DNA of 64,000 bases from Pseudomonas sp. R76 (lineage in GTDB: Bacteria > Pseudomonadota > Gammaproteobacteria > Pseudomonadales > Pseudomonadaceae): positions 5,890,001 to 5,954,000 of the forward strand of contig NZ_CP019428.1 of NCBI RefSeq assembly GCF_009834565.1, in the 5' to 3' direction. Below the pieces are notes generated by a model. That model did not search any database, was not told where the DNA came from, and saw nothing but the letters and a program-made list of their open reading frames with translations. Shown here one piece after another: positions 45,055 to 54,936 of the stretch (its first letter is position 1; every line of letters begins with the position of its first letter). The position numbers were made by a program, and so were the translations under genes.

Positions 45055-46112
45055 TACTGCACCTGATAGCCACGGCTGGTCAGGCAGTTGCCCTGGGCCT
45101 GGCGGTAGGTTTGCACCACCGCCGGGTCCGGAGCGTAAGTGACGGTGCGTGGGTCGAAGCCGCTTTGCTGCACGGCCCAGCGATAACAATCGTAACCGTC
45201 CTGCTGCACCTGAGCCGGTGATTGGCCGTTGGCCGGGTAGGCCGTCACGTCATACCCGTTGCCCTGCGGCGCGGGTTGCGGCGCCGGCACTTCGGTCGGC
45301 GGCTGCACCACCACGTATTGCTGGGTGGCGCTTTCGTAGGTGTAGTAGGAACCGGCTGCAAGGAAAAACAGCGCGCTGCCCACCCACACTTCCCGCGCGT
45401 AGTCCGGCAGGTATTGCACGCGAATGCCGTACGGCGGCGTCACCACCACGTAGCGCGGGCCTTGCGGGCGATACCAGTAGCCGCCGGAGAAGAAGTAATC
45501 CTGGCCACGGTAAGGCACGCGGTAATTGCGGTCGGGGAAACGGTCGACGATGTAGCCCGGACGGTATTGCGGGCCTGGGCCCCAGCCGTTGCCGTGCCCA
45601 TTCGGGCGGCCCGGCCAGCGGTTGTCATTCGGGTGGCCATTGTTGAAGCCGCCACCAGGGCGCGGGCCGGGGCCATTGCCGCCCTGCCAATGCGGGTTGC
45701 CATCGTTGCGACGTGGGATGTCCTGGTAATAGCCCTGGCGCGGTTCCTGGGTTTGCCGAACCGTGTCCGGACGCCCCTGGATCGGCAGGTTATTCGCAGG
45801 CTGCGGCGCTGGCCGAGGCTGCTCGGCATTTTGCGGGCGACCTTGCCACTGCCCGCCGCCATGGGGCTTTTGCTCGGCGCGGTCGAAATGCTGGTTTTGC
45901 GGACGCGGCTGGTTGTTTTCCGGGCGCGGTTGATTGTTCTGCGGGCGTGGCTGGTTATTTTGCGGGCGCGGCTGTTCGTTGCCTTGCCGCCCGCCTTCCG
46001 GACCTCTTTCATGCTGACCGCCGCCCTCAAAGCGCGGGTCGTCGGCCATCACTTGCGTGCCGACGGTGACCATCAGCAAACCTACACCTGCCATACGCCA
46101 GATGCGCTTCAT
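45051..46112 (-). CDS. DUF6515 secreted repeat protein
   Basis: 353 aa from ATG 46112. Signal peptide MKRIWRMAGVGLLMVTVGTQVMA. Then a low-complexity region with tandem QPRPQNN/QPRPENN heptads (about residues 45-75), more Gln/Pro/Gly-rich sequence, and a conserved core YIVDRFPDRNYRVPYRGQDYFFSGGYWYRPQGPRYVVV, followed by a hydrophobic WVGSALFFLAAGSYYTY. C-terminus DGYDCYRWAVQQSGFDP with Cys. Likely cell-envelope or surface protein; function unknown. Converges with the CDF gene with a 4-bp overlap. Confidence 0.82.
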   Translation of the reverse strand: MKRIWRMAGVGLLMVTVGTQVMADDPRFEGGGQHERGPEGGRQGNEQPRPQNNQPRPQNNQPRPENNQPRPQNQHFDRAEQKPHGGGQWQGRPQNAEQPRPAPQPANNLPIQGRPDTVRQTQEPRQGYYQDIPRRNDGNPHWQGGNGPGPRPGGGFNNGHPNDNRWPGRPNGHGNGWGPGPQYRPGYIVDRFPDRNYRVPYRGQDYFFSGGYWYRPQGPRYVVVTPPYGIRVQYLPDYAREVWVGSALFFLAAGSYYTYESATQQYVVVQPPTEVPAPQPAPQGNGYDVTAYPANGQSPAQVQQDGYDCYRWAVQQSGFDPRTVTYAPDPAVVQTYRQAQGNCLTSRGYQVQY

Positions 46113-46555
46113 GCTATTCCTCACTGCGGATAAGGGCCTAGAACGTCCGGCCTCATAGATGAGACTGGAAAAGCCTCGCCCGGTTCTGAGACAGGTTATC
46201 AGTCACGAGAAGTATTTTTTCGGCTAAACGCGCAGGCAAAGAAAAAGGGGTGACCCGTCGGCCACCCCTTGAGAATTTCGTCCTTGCTCAACGCTTTTGA
46301 CGTTGGCTCACCTCGCGCCGTCTTGTGGACAGTGTGCAGCCTGGAGGCCGGCTCAACCCTGCTGGGGCGGCGGCCGCAACGGGCCTGATTGGGCTCGCTG
46401 CAAGTGGACTGTTGTCCAGGCGGTGATTCTGTTGGTAATCATAGGCTCGCCGCGCCGGCAGATGATTGCGAAGATTGCGTCAATAAACAGTGCTTGCGCA
46501 ATTTTTAACCCTTCATAGATAATTCGCCGCAATAGTTACGACAAAGGCCAACCCA
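46113..46555. other. 443-bp intergenic region with candidate leftward small RNA or leader
   Basis: No credible gene. The only notable signal is a leftward intrinsic terminator at 46236-46272. An ORF of 73 codons on the plus strand (46297-46518) has no ribosome-binding site or protein-like features. The right end must contain the promoter of the Lrp-type regulator. Confidence 0.5.
46236..46272 (-). terminator. Intrinsic terminator, leftward
   Basis: On the minus strand the stem AAGGGGTG-GC with GC-type partner and four-base loop (plus 46245-46270) is followed by TTTTTC and TTTG. It lies 130 bases upstream of the DUF6515 start, with no leftward gene before it. It ends either a small RNA or a leader. 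Confidence 0.6.
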
Positions 46556-47035
46556 ATGAGCAAGCTTGACCGATACGACCTGAGTATTTTGGCGGAATTG
46601 CAGCGCGACGCGAGGATCTCCAACCAGGAGTTGGCCGAACGCATCGGCTTGTCGCCTTCGCCCTGCTCGCGCCGGGTCAAGCAGCTTGAAGACGATGGCT
46701 ACATCGCGCGCCAGGTCGCGCTGCTCGACCGCAAGATGCTTGGCTTGAGCCTCACGGCCTATGTGCTGATCGGCATGGACCGTCATACACCCGAGCGTTT
46801 CGAAAACTTCGAAGCGGCGATCCGCACCCTGCCGCAGGTACTGGAATGCAGCTTGGTGACCGGGATGGATGCTGACTATCAGTTGAAAGTGGTGGTGCCG
46901 GACATGGATCACTACCAGAAACTGCTGCTGGGGCATTTGACCCGTATTGAAGGCGTGACCAGCGTGCGCTCAAGTTTTGTGCTCAACCAGGTATTGAACA
47001 GCACCGAGCTGCCGCTGACGCACCTGCGTACCTGA
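46556..47035 (+). CDS. Lrp/AsnC-family regulator
   Basis: 159 aa. Helix-turn-helix DRYDLSILAELQRDARISNQELAERIGLSPSPCSRRVKQLEDDGYI and RAM domain RTLPQVLECSLVTGMDADYQLKVVVPDMDHY. Typical AsnC-type feast/famine regulator. Next gene downstream is separated by a REP pair; the target is unknown. Confidence 0.9.
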   Translation: MSKLDRYDLSILAELQRDARISNQELAERIGLSPSPCSRRVKQLEDDGYIARQVALLDRKMLGLSLTAYVLIGMDRHTPERFENFEAAIRTLPQVLECSLVTGMDADYQLKVVVPDMDHYQKLLLGHLTRIEGVTSVRSSFVLNQVLNSTELPLTHLRT

Positions 47036-47058
47036 TCTCAACCACAATGAAGATCCCC

Positions 47059-47147
47059 TGTGGGAGCGGGCTTGCTCGCGAAAGCGATCTGTCAGTCGAC
47101 GAATATGTTTCTGATATACCGCATTCGCGAGCAAGCCCGCTCCCACA
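47059..47147. repeat. REP/BIME-type inverted pair, GCGGGCTTGCTCGCG variant
   Basis: TGTGGGAGCGGGCTTGCTCG and its complement. A different arm sequence from the other REP elements of the window (CGGGCTTGCTCGCGA instead of TGGCTTGCCTGCGA). Lies after the Lrp gene. Confidence 0.85.
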
Positions 47148-47230
47148 TTTGGGCTGCACTTCGATTCAGGTCAATATTGCGTCTGTAACGCTGCCGTATA
47201 CTTGCCCGCCTGCCCTGTCGGAAGAAGCCC

Positions 47231-47449
47231 ATGAACAACATCGACCCCGCCCTGTTCGAAGAATGGATGATGACCGGCCTGGTCACAATCCTGATCATTT
47301 TCATGGGCTTTATCGTCTGGGACCTGGCGAAGAAATCCAAGGCCGGGCGCTTTGGCTCGTTCATCCTGTTCTTCGTATTGGGCCTGGGCGTGGCCGCGTT
47401 CATCATCAAGAGCGTAGTGATCGGCCTGATCGAGTCCGGCGCCTTATAA
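47231..47449 (+). CDS. DUF2788 small membrane protein
   Basis: 72 aa. Two membrane segments ([20 protein letters not shown] and [25 protein letters not shown]) around a short basic loop KKSKAGRFG. Matches the DUF2788 family of Pseudomonas. Function unknown. Its end overlaps the 3' end of rluE by six bases on the opposite strand. Confidence 0.85.
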   Translation: MNNIDPALFEEWMMTGLVTILIIFMGFIVWDLAKKSKAGRFGSFILFFVLGLGVAAFIIKSVVIGLIESGAL

Positions 47450-48097
47450 ACGCGCCGGTACTTCCTTCCATTGGCCCTGGTCCAGGCCATCAATCGACCA
47501 GTCACCAATGCGCACGCGCACCAGACGCAAGGTCGGCAAGCCCACCGCCGCGGTCATGCGCCGCACCTGGCGGTTACGCCCTTCACGAATCACCAGCTCC
47601 AGCCAGTGCGTGGGCACACTTTTGCGAAAACGCACGGGTGGGTTACGCGGCCACAGTTCAGGCTCATCCAACGGGCGTGCCTCGGCAGGCAAGGTCATGC
47701 CGTCGTTAAGCTCCACACCGTCGCGCAGGCGTTGCAGTTGCTCCTCGGTGGGCTCGCCTTCGACTTGCACCCAGTAGGTTTTTGCCAGCTTGTGCTTGGG
47801 GTCGGCAATCCGCGCCTGTAACTGGCCGTCGTTGGTCAGCAGCAGCAGGCCTTCGCTGTCTCGGTCCAGGCGCCCGGCCGGGTAGATGCCGGGGATGTCG
47901 ATAAAATCCTTGAGCGTCGCGCGCCCGCCTTCGTCGCTGAACTGGGTCAGCACGTCGAAGGGTTTATTGAACAGGATTAACTTCGGCTCGGCCGGTGGCG
48001 CCTTGGCGACGCGACGTGCAGCGGAGTACGGAGGTTTCACGCCAGGGCGGCGCGCATCGGGACGGGTGGGACGGGTGGGACGGGTGGGACGGGACAT
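47444..48097 (-). CDS. rluE: 23S rRNA pseudouridine synthase RluE
   Basis: 217 aa from ATG 48097. RsuA-family motif [17 protein letters not shown] with the catalytic Asp, then [11 protein letters not shown] and [18 protein letters not shown]. No N-terminal S4 domain, which points to RluE (U2457) rather than RluB/RsuA. The N-terminus has a [12 protein letters not shown] stretch from 9-bp tandem repeats (about 48056-48088), so copy number may vary. Confidence 0.88.
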   Translation of the reverse strand: MSRPTRPTRPTRPDARRPGVKPPYSAARRVAKAPPAEPKLILFNKPFDVLTQFSDEGGRATLKDFIDIPGIYPAGRLDRDSEGLLLLTNDGQLQARIADPKHKLAKTYWVQVEGEPTEEQLQRLRDGVELNDGMTLPAEARPLDEPELWPRNPPVRFRKSVPTHWLELVIREGRNRQVRRMTAAVGLPTLRLVRVRIGDWSIDGLDQGQWKEVPARL

Positions 48098-48168
48098 GGC
48101 AAAGGAACATCTAACGGTCAGGACCGACAATGCTAGTGGCCTGACCGTTAAATGACCATCCCAACCGC

Positions 48169-49641
48169 TTAGCGGAACGGCGGCTCGTCGAAGCTGCGCA
48201 GTTTGCGCGAGTGCAGCGAGTTGAGTTCGGTGCGCAACAGGTCGACCGCCTCGATGCCGATCTTCAAGTGCTGGCTGACCGCACGTTCATAGAACGCGTT
48301 GGCCGAACCCGGCAGCTTGATTTCACTGTGCAGCGGTTTGTCCGACACGCACAGCAACGTGCCATACGGCACCCGCAAACGGTAACCCTGGGCGGCGATG
48401 GTGCCGCTTTCCATGTCCACGGCCACCGCGCGGGACAGGTTGATCAGCGGCCGTTCCTGGGCCCAACGCAGCTCCCAGTTGCGGTCGTCGTAGGTCAGCA
48501 CGGTGCCGGTACGCAGGCGTTTTTTCAGCTCTTCGCCTTTCTCGCCGGTGACGTTGGCCGCCGCTTGTTGCAACGCCATCTGCACTTCGGCCAGGGCCGG
48601 AATCGGGATGTTCGGCGGCACTACGCGGTCGAGAATGCCGTCGCGGCGCATATAGGCGTGGGCCAGTACGTAGTCGCCGATGGTCTGGGATTGGCGCAGG
48701 CCGCCGCAGTGACCGATCATCAGCCAGCAGTGCGGGCGCAGCACGGCCAGGTGGTCGGTGATGTTCTTCGCGTTGGACGGGCCGACGCCGATGTTCACCA
48801 GGGTCACGCCGTGGCCGTCGCTGGCTTGCAGGTGGTAGGCCGGCATCTGGTAACGGTGCCAGACCACGCCCGCGGCAATGGCCGAGGCTTCGCCGTGGTC
48901 CATGCTCTTGTCGATGATCACGTTGCCCGGCAACACCATGCGGATAAACCGTGGGTCGCTGCGCAATTGCTCCAGGCCATGCAGGATGAACTGGTCGACG
49001 TAGCGGTGGTAGTTGGTCAGCAGGATCCACGGCTGCACATGGCGCCAGTCGCTGCCGGTGTAATGCACCAGGCGGCGCAGGGAGAAGTCCACGCGGGCGG
49101 CATCGAACAGCGCCAGGGGCAACGGGTCGGTGTTTTCCCAGTCGTAGAGGCCATCGGCAATGCCGTCGGTGGCGGCGGACAGGTCGGTGCTGGGGAACAC
49201 GCGCGCCAGAGTCGCGGCGGTGACGCCGGAGCCGGCCAGTTCATCGCCCTGCTCGACTACGTACGGGTACGGAATGTTCTGTTGGCTCACGCCGACTTCG
49301 ACCGTGACGGTGAAGTCGTGCATCAGCGGCACCAGTTGTTCCAGCAGGTATTTACGGAATGCTGCCGGATGGGTGACGGTGACGCTGTAGGTGCCCGGCA
49401 GTTGGACCTTGGCATACGCGCGGGTGGTCTGTGGGACTTCGCCGTGGCAGTGGTAGGTCAGGCGCAGTTCCGGGTAGCGGAACAGTGCGCGTTGTTCGGC
49501 GTCGGGCTCGACGCGGTCCTTGAGGTATTGCTTGAGGGCTTGATTGAGCGCGCCGGTAGCACGCTCATGAAGAGCCGCCAGCCGATCCACGGCTTCTTCG
49601 GCGGTTTGAACGACAACAAAAGCTTCGGTCACGGTAAGCAT
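48169..49641 (-). CDS. amn: AMP nucleosidase
   Basis: 490 aa, close to E. coli Amn (484). N-terminal Amn-specific domain ([30 protein letters not shown]) and a C-terminal nucleoside-phosphorylase-like fold ([61 protein letters not shown]). Hydrolyses AMP to adenine and ribose 5-phosphate. Solo gene. Confidence 0.93.
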   Translation of the reverse strand: MLTVTEAFVVVQTAEEAVDRLAALHERATGALNQALKQYLKDRVEPDAEQRALFRYPELRLTYHCHGEVPQTTRAYAKVQLPGTYSVTVTHPAAFRKYLLEQLVPLMHDFTVTVEVGVSQQNIPYPYVVEQGDELAGSGVTAATLARVFPSTDLSAATDGIADGLYDWENTDPLPLALFDAARVDFSLRRLVHYTGSDWRHVQPWILLTNYHRYVDQFILHGLEQLRSDPRFIRMVLPGNVIIDKSMDHGEASAIAAGVVWHRYQMPAYHLQASDGHGVTLVNIGVGPSNAKNITDHLAVLRPHCWLMIGHCGGLRQSQTIGDYVLAHAYMRRDGILDRVVPPNIPIPALAEVQMALQQAAANVTGEKGEELKKRLRTGTVLTYDDRNWELRWAQERPLINLSRAVAVDMESGTIAAQGYRLRVPYGTLLCVSDKPLHSEIKLPGSANAFYERAVSQHLKIGIEAVDLLRTELNSLHSRKLRSFDEPPFR

Positions 49642-49714
49642 CCTGTGTTCTGACTTGCAGGCCTTTATCTTGCCTGTATCCCAGCCTCACTGAAACAGTC
49701 GGATTGGAGTTTAG

Positions 49715-51364
49715 TCAGAGGCTCGGGGTTGAGCGGGCGACAATCGCCTCAACATCCACGCCACGCGGCAAGGTGCCATACACCCGGCCGGACGACTCAC
49801 CCAAGCGGCTGGCAATAAACCCATCACTGATCGCCGCATTCCCGGCCTCCAGCAACAGCTTGGCCTGCAGCGCCACGGCAATGTCCTCGGTCAGTTGCCG
49901 CGCACGGTATTGAATATCCTGGGTATCCATAAACGCCGACTTGAGCTGCTCGATATGCCGCGCCAACGGCTTGTCGCCATGCCCGTCACCCAGTTCGACA
50001 AACAGCGTCTCCAGCACGCCCGGCTCTTTCGACAGCGCCCGCAGCACGTCCAGGCACTGCACATTGCCGGAACCTTCCCACGTCGAATTCACCGGCGCCT
50101 CACGGTACAGGCGCGGCAGGATACTGTCTTCGACATAGCCGGCACCGCCCATGCACTCGGCGGCCTCGTTGATCATCGCCGGCGCGCGCTTGCAGATCCA
50201 ATACTTGCCCACCGCCGTCACCAGCCGGGCGAATTTGGCCTCCTGCTCGTTATCGAGGTGGTCCAGCGCGCGGCCCATGCGCATGCTCAAGGCCAGCGCA
50301 GCCTCGCTTTCCAGCGCGAGGTCGGCCAACACGTTTTGCATCAGCGGCTGTTCGTTGAGAATGCGACCACCGACCATACGGTGCGCGCAATAGTGGCTGG
50401 CCTGGGTCAGCGCCTGACGCATCAAGGCGCTGGAGCCGACCATGCAGTCGAAGCGGGTCATGGCCACCATTTCAATAATGGTCGGCACACCACGGCCCTC
50501 TTCGCCGATCATCCAGGCCAGGGCGCCGCGAAACTCCACTTCGCTGGAGGCGTTGGAGCAATTGCCGAGTTTGTTTTTCAAGCGCTGGATGTAGAACTCG
50601 TTGCGCGTGTCGTCCGGGCGGTGCCGAGGCAGCAGGAAACAGGTCAGGCCTTTGTCGGTCTGCGCCAGGGTGAGGAATGCATCGCACATCGGCGCCGAGC
50701 AGAACCACTTGTGCCCCACTAACTCATAGGCTTGCCCGGGGCCGCCCGCGCCTACCGGATACGCACGGGTGGTGTTGGCGCGCACGTCGGTCCCGCCCTG
50801 CTTTTCGGTCATGGCCATGCCGATAGTGGCGCCAGCCTTGTGGGCGATGCCGACATTGCGCGGGTCGTATTCGGTATTGAGGATTTTCGGCAGCCAGGTC
50901 TGCGCCAGGTCCGGTTGCAGGCGCAAGGCCGGTACGCAGGCGAAGGTCATGGTCAGCGGGCAACCGGTGCCAGCTTCGGCCTGGCTGTGCAGGTAGGTCA
51001 TGGCGGCGCGGGCCACGTGGGCGCCGGACTGCGGATGCGCCCACGGCAGCGACGGCAGGCCCTGTTCGACGGCGGTGCGCATCAGCTCGTGATACGCCGG
51101 GTGAAACTCCACCAGGTCAATGCGATGGCCATAACGGTCATGGCTGTTGAACACCGGTTTATTCTGGTTCGCCAGGAACCCGGCTTCCATCAACAGCCCG
51201 CCTGCCAGCGCGCCATAGGCATCGATACGCGCCTCGGCCCAGCCGGCGCCAAAGCGGCGCGACCACTCTTGCAGCGGCAAGTCGATGCGGTACAGGTTGG
51301 TGCCGTCCAGGGACGGTGGCTGGTTGGTGACGTCGTGGGTTTCGGCGAACAGGTGCAGGTTCAT
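49715..51364 (-). CDS. aidB: AidB-like acyl-CoA dehydrogenase
   Basis: 549 aa, matching AidB (541 aa) rather than ordinary acyl-CoA dehydrogenases (~390). Motifs: NVGIAHKAGATIGMAMTEKQGGTDVRANTT, ELVGHKWFCSAPMCDAFL, GNCSNASSEVEFRGALAWMIGEEGRGVP, and NEAAECMGGAGYVEDSILPRLYREAPVNSTWEGSGN. The extra C-terminal helical region is present. E. coli AidB belongs to the Ada alkylation response and binds DNA; the physiological role here is unknown, and no ada gene is adjacent. Confidence 0.85.
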   Translation of the reverse strand: MNLHLFAETHDVTNQPPSLDGTNLYRIDLPLQEWSRRFGAGWAEARIDAYGALAGGLLMEAGFLANQNKPVFNSHDRYGHRIDLVEFHPAYHELMRTAVEQGLPSLPWAHPQSGAHVARAAMTYLHSQAEAGTGCPLTMTFACVPALRLQPDLAQTWLPKILNTEYDPRNVGIAHKAGATIGMAMTEKQGGTDVRANTTRAYPVGAGGPGQAYELVGHKWFCSAPMCDAFLTLAQTDKGLTCFLLPRHRPDDTRNEFYIQRLKNKLGNCSNASSEVEFRGALAWMIGEEGRGVPTIIEMVAMTRFDCMVGSSALMRQALTQASHYCAHRMVGGRILNEQPLMQNVLADLALESEAALALSMRMGRALDHLDNEQEAKFARLVTAVGKYWICKRAPAMINEAAECMGGAGYVEDSILPRLYREAPVNSTWEGSGNVQCLDVLRALSKEPGVLETLFVELGDGHGDKPLARHIEQLKSAFMDTQDIQYRARQLTEDIAVALQAKLLLEAGNAAISDGFIASRLGESSGRVYGTLPRGVDVEAIVARSTPSL

Positions 51365-51454
51365 GGCAGGCCTCCTGGAAAAAAGGCCACGTACAGTTGA
51401 GGCCAGAATTTCAGTTAAGCACCGTCACAGGGCTTAAAAAAGTGGCATACCTGC

Positions 51455-53833
51455 CTAATGTTCGGCGCTTTCGCCCTCTAACGGGCACAGTAAACGGCGC
51501 TCCAGTACGGCCTGCAACGCGTCAAAACGCACGGGTTTGGCGAGCCGGTCGGTGATTCCGATGCCATGGCAGCGCTCACGGTCCGACACATTCAGTGACG
51601 CACTCAGGGCGATCACCGGCAGTTCACCGCAACCGGGCAAAGCACGAATCTGACAACACAACGAGAAACCGCCTTCAGGCACATCCAGCAGTACCGCGTC
51701 GAAGGTTTCATTCTGCAAGAGCGCCAACGCGGAGGGGCCGTTGTCCACCGTTTTCACCCGGTAGCCCAACTTGAGCAGCATGCCGCGCACCGCCAGTTGG
51801 CCCACGCTGTTGTCGTCTACCAGCAGCACCGTGCATTCATGGGGCGCGCGTTGCGTGAGGGGGTCATGGGGCTGCGCTTTTGGCTCGGGCGGCAGCGGAT
51901 TCACGCTCACATCCAGCTGAAAACGGCTGCCCTTGCGTGGCTCGGAATGATGAGTCAGGCGCCCACCCAACAGCTCGATCAGTTGTCGGCAAATCGCCAG
52001 GCCGATGCCCAGGCCGCCGTATTCGCGGGTCGTCGAGCCGTCCACCTGGAAGAAGCGCTGGTACAGCGTGGCCTCGTCGAGGAAAGCGAAACCGATACCG
52101 CTGTCGGTCACGATAAAGCTCAGGCGCAGGCTGCCGTCGCTGTGTGGAACACCGACCACACGCACGCGTACGGACCCGTCGTGGGTGAACTTGAAGGCGT
52201 TGTCGAGCAGGCAGTCGAGGCACTGGATCAGTTTGCCGGCGTCGCCGATCACGCGGTCCGGCAGCTCATCCGCGACGTCGATGGAAAACTCCAACCCTTT
52301 GCTCTGCGCACTGGCGTTGAACTGCTGGCGCAAGGTGTCGAGGGCGCCGCGCAAGCTGAACACCTGCGGCTGGGCTGTCAGGCGCCCGGCTTGCAGTTCG
52401 GTCAGGGTGAGAATGCCGTTGACCATGCGCATCATGTCCCGCGCCGAGCCGGCGGCGGTTTGCTGGTACTGCGCAAGGTCGTCGTCCAGCGGCACGGTTT
52501 GCATCAACTCCAGCGAGCCGATTACGCCGTTCATCGGCGTGCGCAATTCGTGGGTCAGGGTGGCGAGGAATTCGTCCTTGAGGCGGTTACTGCGCGCCAG
52601 CTGCTGGTTGAGCACTTCGAGTTTCTGGCTGGCGTCGAACAGGATCTGCGCCTGCTGCTCACGCATGCCATTGATGCGGTCTGCCAGGGCCAGGGACAGC
52701 AGCGCCACTTCGATGGCCGAGCCGAGCTGGCTGGCGTACATGGTGAGGAACATATTCGGCAGGTAGCCCAGCACCATCATCGTGTTGACCACCCCGCCCA
52801 ACAGGAATGCCGACCAGGCGATGATGAAATAGCGCGCCATGCGCTGGCCGCAATACCAGGCCTTGATGGCGGCAATAAAGATGGTCACGGTGAACACCAG
52901 CGCCAAGCCGGTGGCCAGGCGCAGGGCCACGGCATAGCTGGTCAGCAGCGCCAGCACCATCACCACCGCGCCGCAGGCCGCCAGCGCAAGCAATAGGCGG
53001 TCGAGCCAACGGCTGTGTTGCGCCGTGTGCAGGAAGCTGCGCGCAAACAGGCTGCCGAACAGCGCCGCCGACCCGATCAGGAACGGCACCGCCGCATTCG
53101 CCCACCACGGGTTGTTAGGCCAGAAGTACTCCACGGCCACGCCATTGACGGATAGCTGATAAAGGCCGAACGAGGCGATATAGAGGATGTAATAGAGGTA
53201 ACTGGTGTCGCGCACGCTCAGGTAGATGAACAGGTTGTAGACCAGCATCCCCAGCAGTACGCCATAGATGGCCCCCAACACATACAGGCGCAGCGGTTGC
53301 TCTTCCAGATAGGCAGTGCCGGCCCAGAGCGTCAGCGGCGCCTGGATCGAGCCTTCGCTTTGCAGGCGCAGGTACACTGTTTGTTGCTGGTCGGGCACAA
53401 AGTTGAGCTTGAACAGGTAGTTGCTCTGGCGCACTTCGCGGCTGGCAAAAGGCAGTGCGCTGCCGGTGCGCGTGGTCAGCCGGTAATTGCCGGTGCCGTC
53501 GTTCTGGTACAGGTCGAGGCGGTTCAGCGGCGGGTACGCCAACTCCAGGAACCAGGTGCGCGGCGCGCGCGCGTCAGTGGCGGTGTAATGCAGGTCGACC
53601 TTGAGCCAGAACACCGAGCGTGAATAACCGGCATTGAGGGTGGCTTGGTCGTGGGTCTTGAATTGGGCGGCGTAGGCGGGGGAGCTGACTTGGGCGATGG
53701 TGAGGGCGTCGGTGGGGTCTTCGAGCACTTGCATGACGCGGCCCAGCGGCAGGCTTCGAGTGCTCTGATTGAACTCGACGGCGCCGGCGAACATCGGCAG
53801 CCCGCACAATAATAAAATCAGCAAATAGCGCAT
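51455..53833 (-). CDS. Hybrid sensor histidine kinase with 7TM-DISM input
   Basis: 792 aa. Signal peptide, periplasmic 7TMR-DISMED2 beta domain (about residues 25-165, ending APLTLWAG), seven membrane segments (about 180-380), coiled coil, HisKA with the phosphorylated His in FLATLTHELRTPMNGVIGSLEL, HATPase (GLGIGLAICRQLIELLGG), and a C-terminal receiver (CTVLLVDDNSVGQLAVRGMLLKLGY). The receiver keeps the acidic pair and a central Asp (DAVLLD) but the usual MPxMDG loop is altered to VPEGGF. No separate regulator gene is adjacent. Confidence 0.9.
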   Translation of the reverse strand: MRYLLILLLCGLPMFAGAVEFNQSTRSLPLGRVMQVLEDPTDALTIAQVSSPAYAAQFKTHDQATLNAGYSRSVFWLKVDLHYTATDARAPRTWFLELAYPPLNRLDLYQNDGTGNYRLTTRTGSALPFASREVRQSNYLFKLNFVPDQQQTVYLRLQSEGSIQAPLTLWAGTAYLEEQPLRLYVLGAIYGVLLGMLVYNLFIYLSVRDTSYLYYILYIASFGLYQLSVNGVAVEYFWPNNPWWANAAVPFLIGSAALFGSLFARSFLHTAQHSRWLDRLLLALAACGAVVMVLALLTSYAVALRLATGLALVFTVTIFIAAIKAWYCGQRMARYFIIAWSAFLLGGVVNTMMVLGYLPNMFLTMYASQLGSAIEVALLSLALADRINGMREQQAQILFDASQKLEVLNQQLARSNRLKDEFLATLTHELRTPMNGVIGSLELMQTVPLDDDLAQYQQTAAGSARDMMRMVNGILTLTELQAGRLTAQPQVFSLRGALDTLRQQFNASAQSKGLEFSIDVADELPDRVIGDAGKLIQCLDCLLDNAFKFTHDGSVRVRVVGVPHSDGSLRLSFIVTDSGIGFAFLDEATLYQRFFQVDGSTTREYGGLGIGLAICRQLIELLGGRLTHHSEPRKGSRFQLDVSVNPLPPEPKAQPHDPLTQRAPHECTVLLVDDNSVGQLAVRGMLLKLGYRVKTVDNGPSALALLQNETFDAVLLDVPEGGFSLCCQIRALPGCGELPVIALSASLNVSDRERCHGIGITDRLAKPVRFDALQAVLERRLLCPLEGESAEH

Positions 53834-54119
53834 AGAGCCCCAGCGTGGCCTGTCCGGTTAGGTCAAAAGCCCCCCATTCCTTTTGAGTAGACGTAAACCG
53901 GCGATATCGTAAGTTGTTTGGATCCACTCTAGCATAGCCGCTAGAGGCCATTAGACACCATTGATAAAATTTTTTGAAAGGCTCTGGGACGAGGCTTTCA
54001 GCGAATTTTCGAGCACCGCTCGATGCTAGCAAACCGCCACAATTCCACGTAAACATTGACGCAATTGAACCTGCGCCAGACGGCCACGCAAAAAGCGTTT
54101 GGTGGTAAGCTCGCGCACC

Positions 54120-54917
54120 ATGAATATCTACAGCTCTCGCCCTGTTGTTCTCTGTCTCTCCGGCCATGATCCCAGTGGTGGCGCCGGCTTGCAGGCAGAT
54201 ATCGAAGCCCTGCTCGCCCAAGGTTGTCATGCGGCTCCGGCCGTTACCGCCTTGACCGTGCAGAACACCGTCAATGTCAGCGATTTCCGCGTGCTCGACC
54301 GCGAGTGGGTACTGGCCCAGGCCAATGCCGTGCTCAGCGATTCCGAAGTGGCCGCGGTCAAGCTCGGCATGCTCGGCTCCACTGCGATGGTCGACACCGT
54401 GGTCGAGCTGCTGCAGGCGCACCCGCACCTGCCGGTGGTCTGCGACCCGGTGCTGCGCGCCGGTGGCGGCGGCAGCCTGGGCAAGGACGAGGTCGGCTAT
54501 GCGATGCGCGAGCGGCTGTTGCCGTTGTCGCTGATCGCCACGCCCAACCTGCCTGAAGCGCGCATCCTCGCCGAACTGCCTGAAGGCACGGCGGACGAAT
54601 GTGCCGAGAAGCTGCTGCCGTTTATCAAGCACCTGCTGATCACCGGCGGCCATGGCGACGAGCACCAAGTGCACAATCGCCTGTACAGCCGCGACGGCAC
54701 GCGCCAGACCTTTACCTGCCAGCGCCTGCCCGGCAGCTATCATGGTTCGGGCTGCACGCTGGCGAGCGCACTGGCCGGTCGTATCGCCCAGGGCGAAGGC
54801 CTGGTCAGCGCTGTGCAATCGGCGCTCAACTACACTTGGCGCACGTTGCGTGACGCCGAACAACTCGGCCAGGGCCAGTTCGTGCCGCGCCGTTTGCCGC
54901 TGGATTTCTGCTCTTAA
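54120..54917 (+). CDS. thiD: Hydroxymethylpyrimidine/phosphomethylpyrimidine kinase
   Basis: 265 aa from ATG 54120. Ribokinase-type motifs: [23 protein letters not shown] at the N-terminus, [38 protein letters not shown] and the anion-hole [21 protein letters not shown]. Phosphorylates HMP and HMP-P for thiamine synthesis. thiE follows 19 bases after the stop, then hemL. I see no TPP riboswitch in the 286 bp upstream. Confidence 0.95.
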   Translation: MNIYSSRPVVLCLSGHDPSGGAGLQADIEALLAQGCHAAPAVTALTVQNTVNVSDFRVLDREWVLAQANAVLSDSEVAAVKLGMLGSTAMVDTVVELLQAHPHLPVVCDPVLRAGGGGSLGKDEVGYAMRERLLPLSLIATPNLPEARILAELPEGTADECAEKLLPFIKHLLITGGHGDEHQVHNRLYSRDGTRQTFTCQRLPGSYHGSGCTLASALAGRIAQGEGLVSAVQSALNYTWRTLRDAEQLGQGQFVPRRLPLDFCS

Positions 54918-54936
54918 AGCAAAAGAGGCCTGCCCG

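Noticed and set aside
46297..46518. 73-codon plus-strand ORF before the Lrp regulator
   Set aside because: No ribosome-binding site, Cys/Trp/Arg-rich shadow composition, and it overlaps the structured non-coding region.
53834..54119. TPP riboswitch upstream of thiD
   Set aside because: I could not find the conserved CUGAGA and ACCUG-type core in the 286-bp gap.
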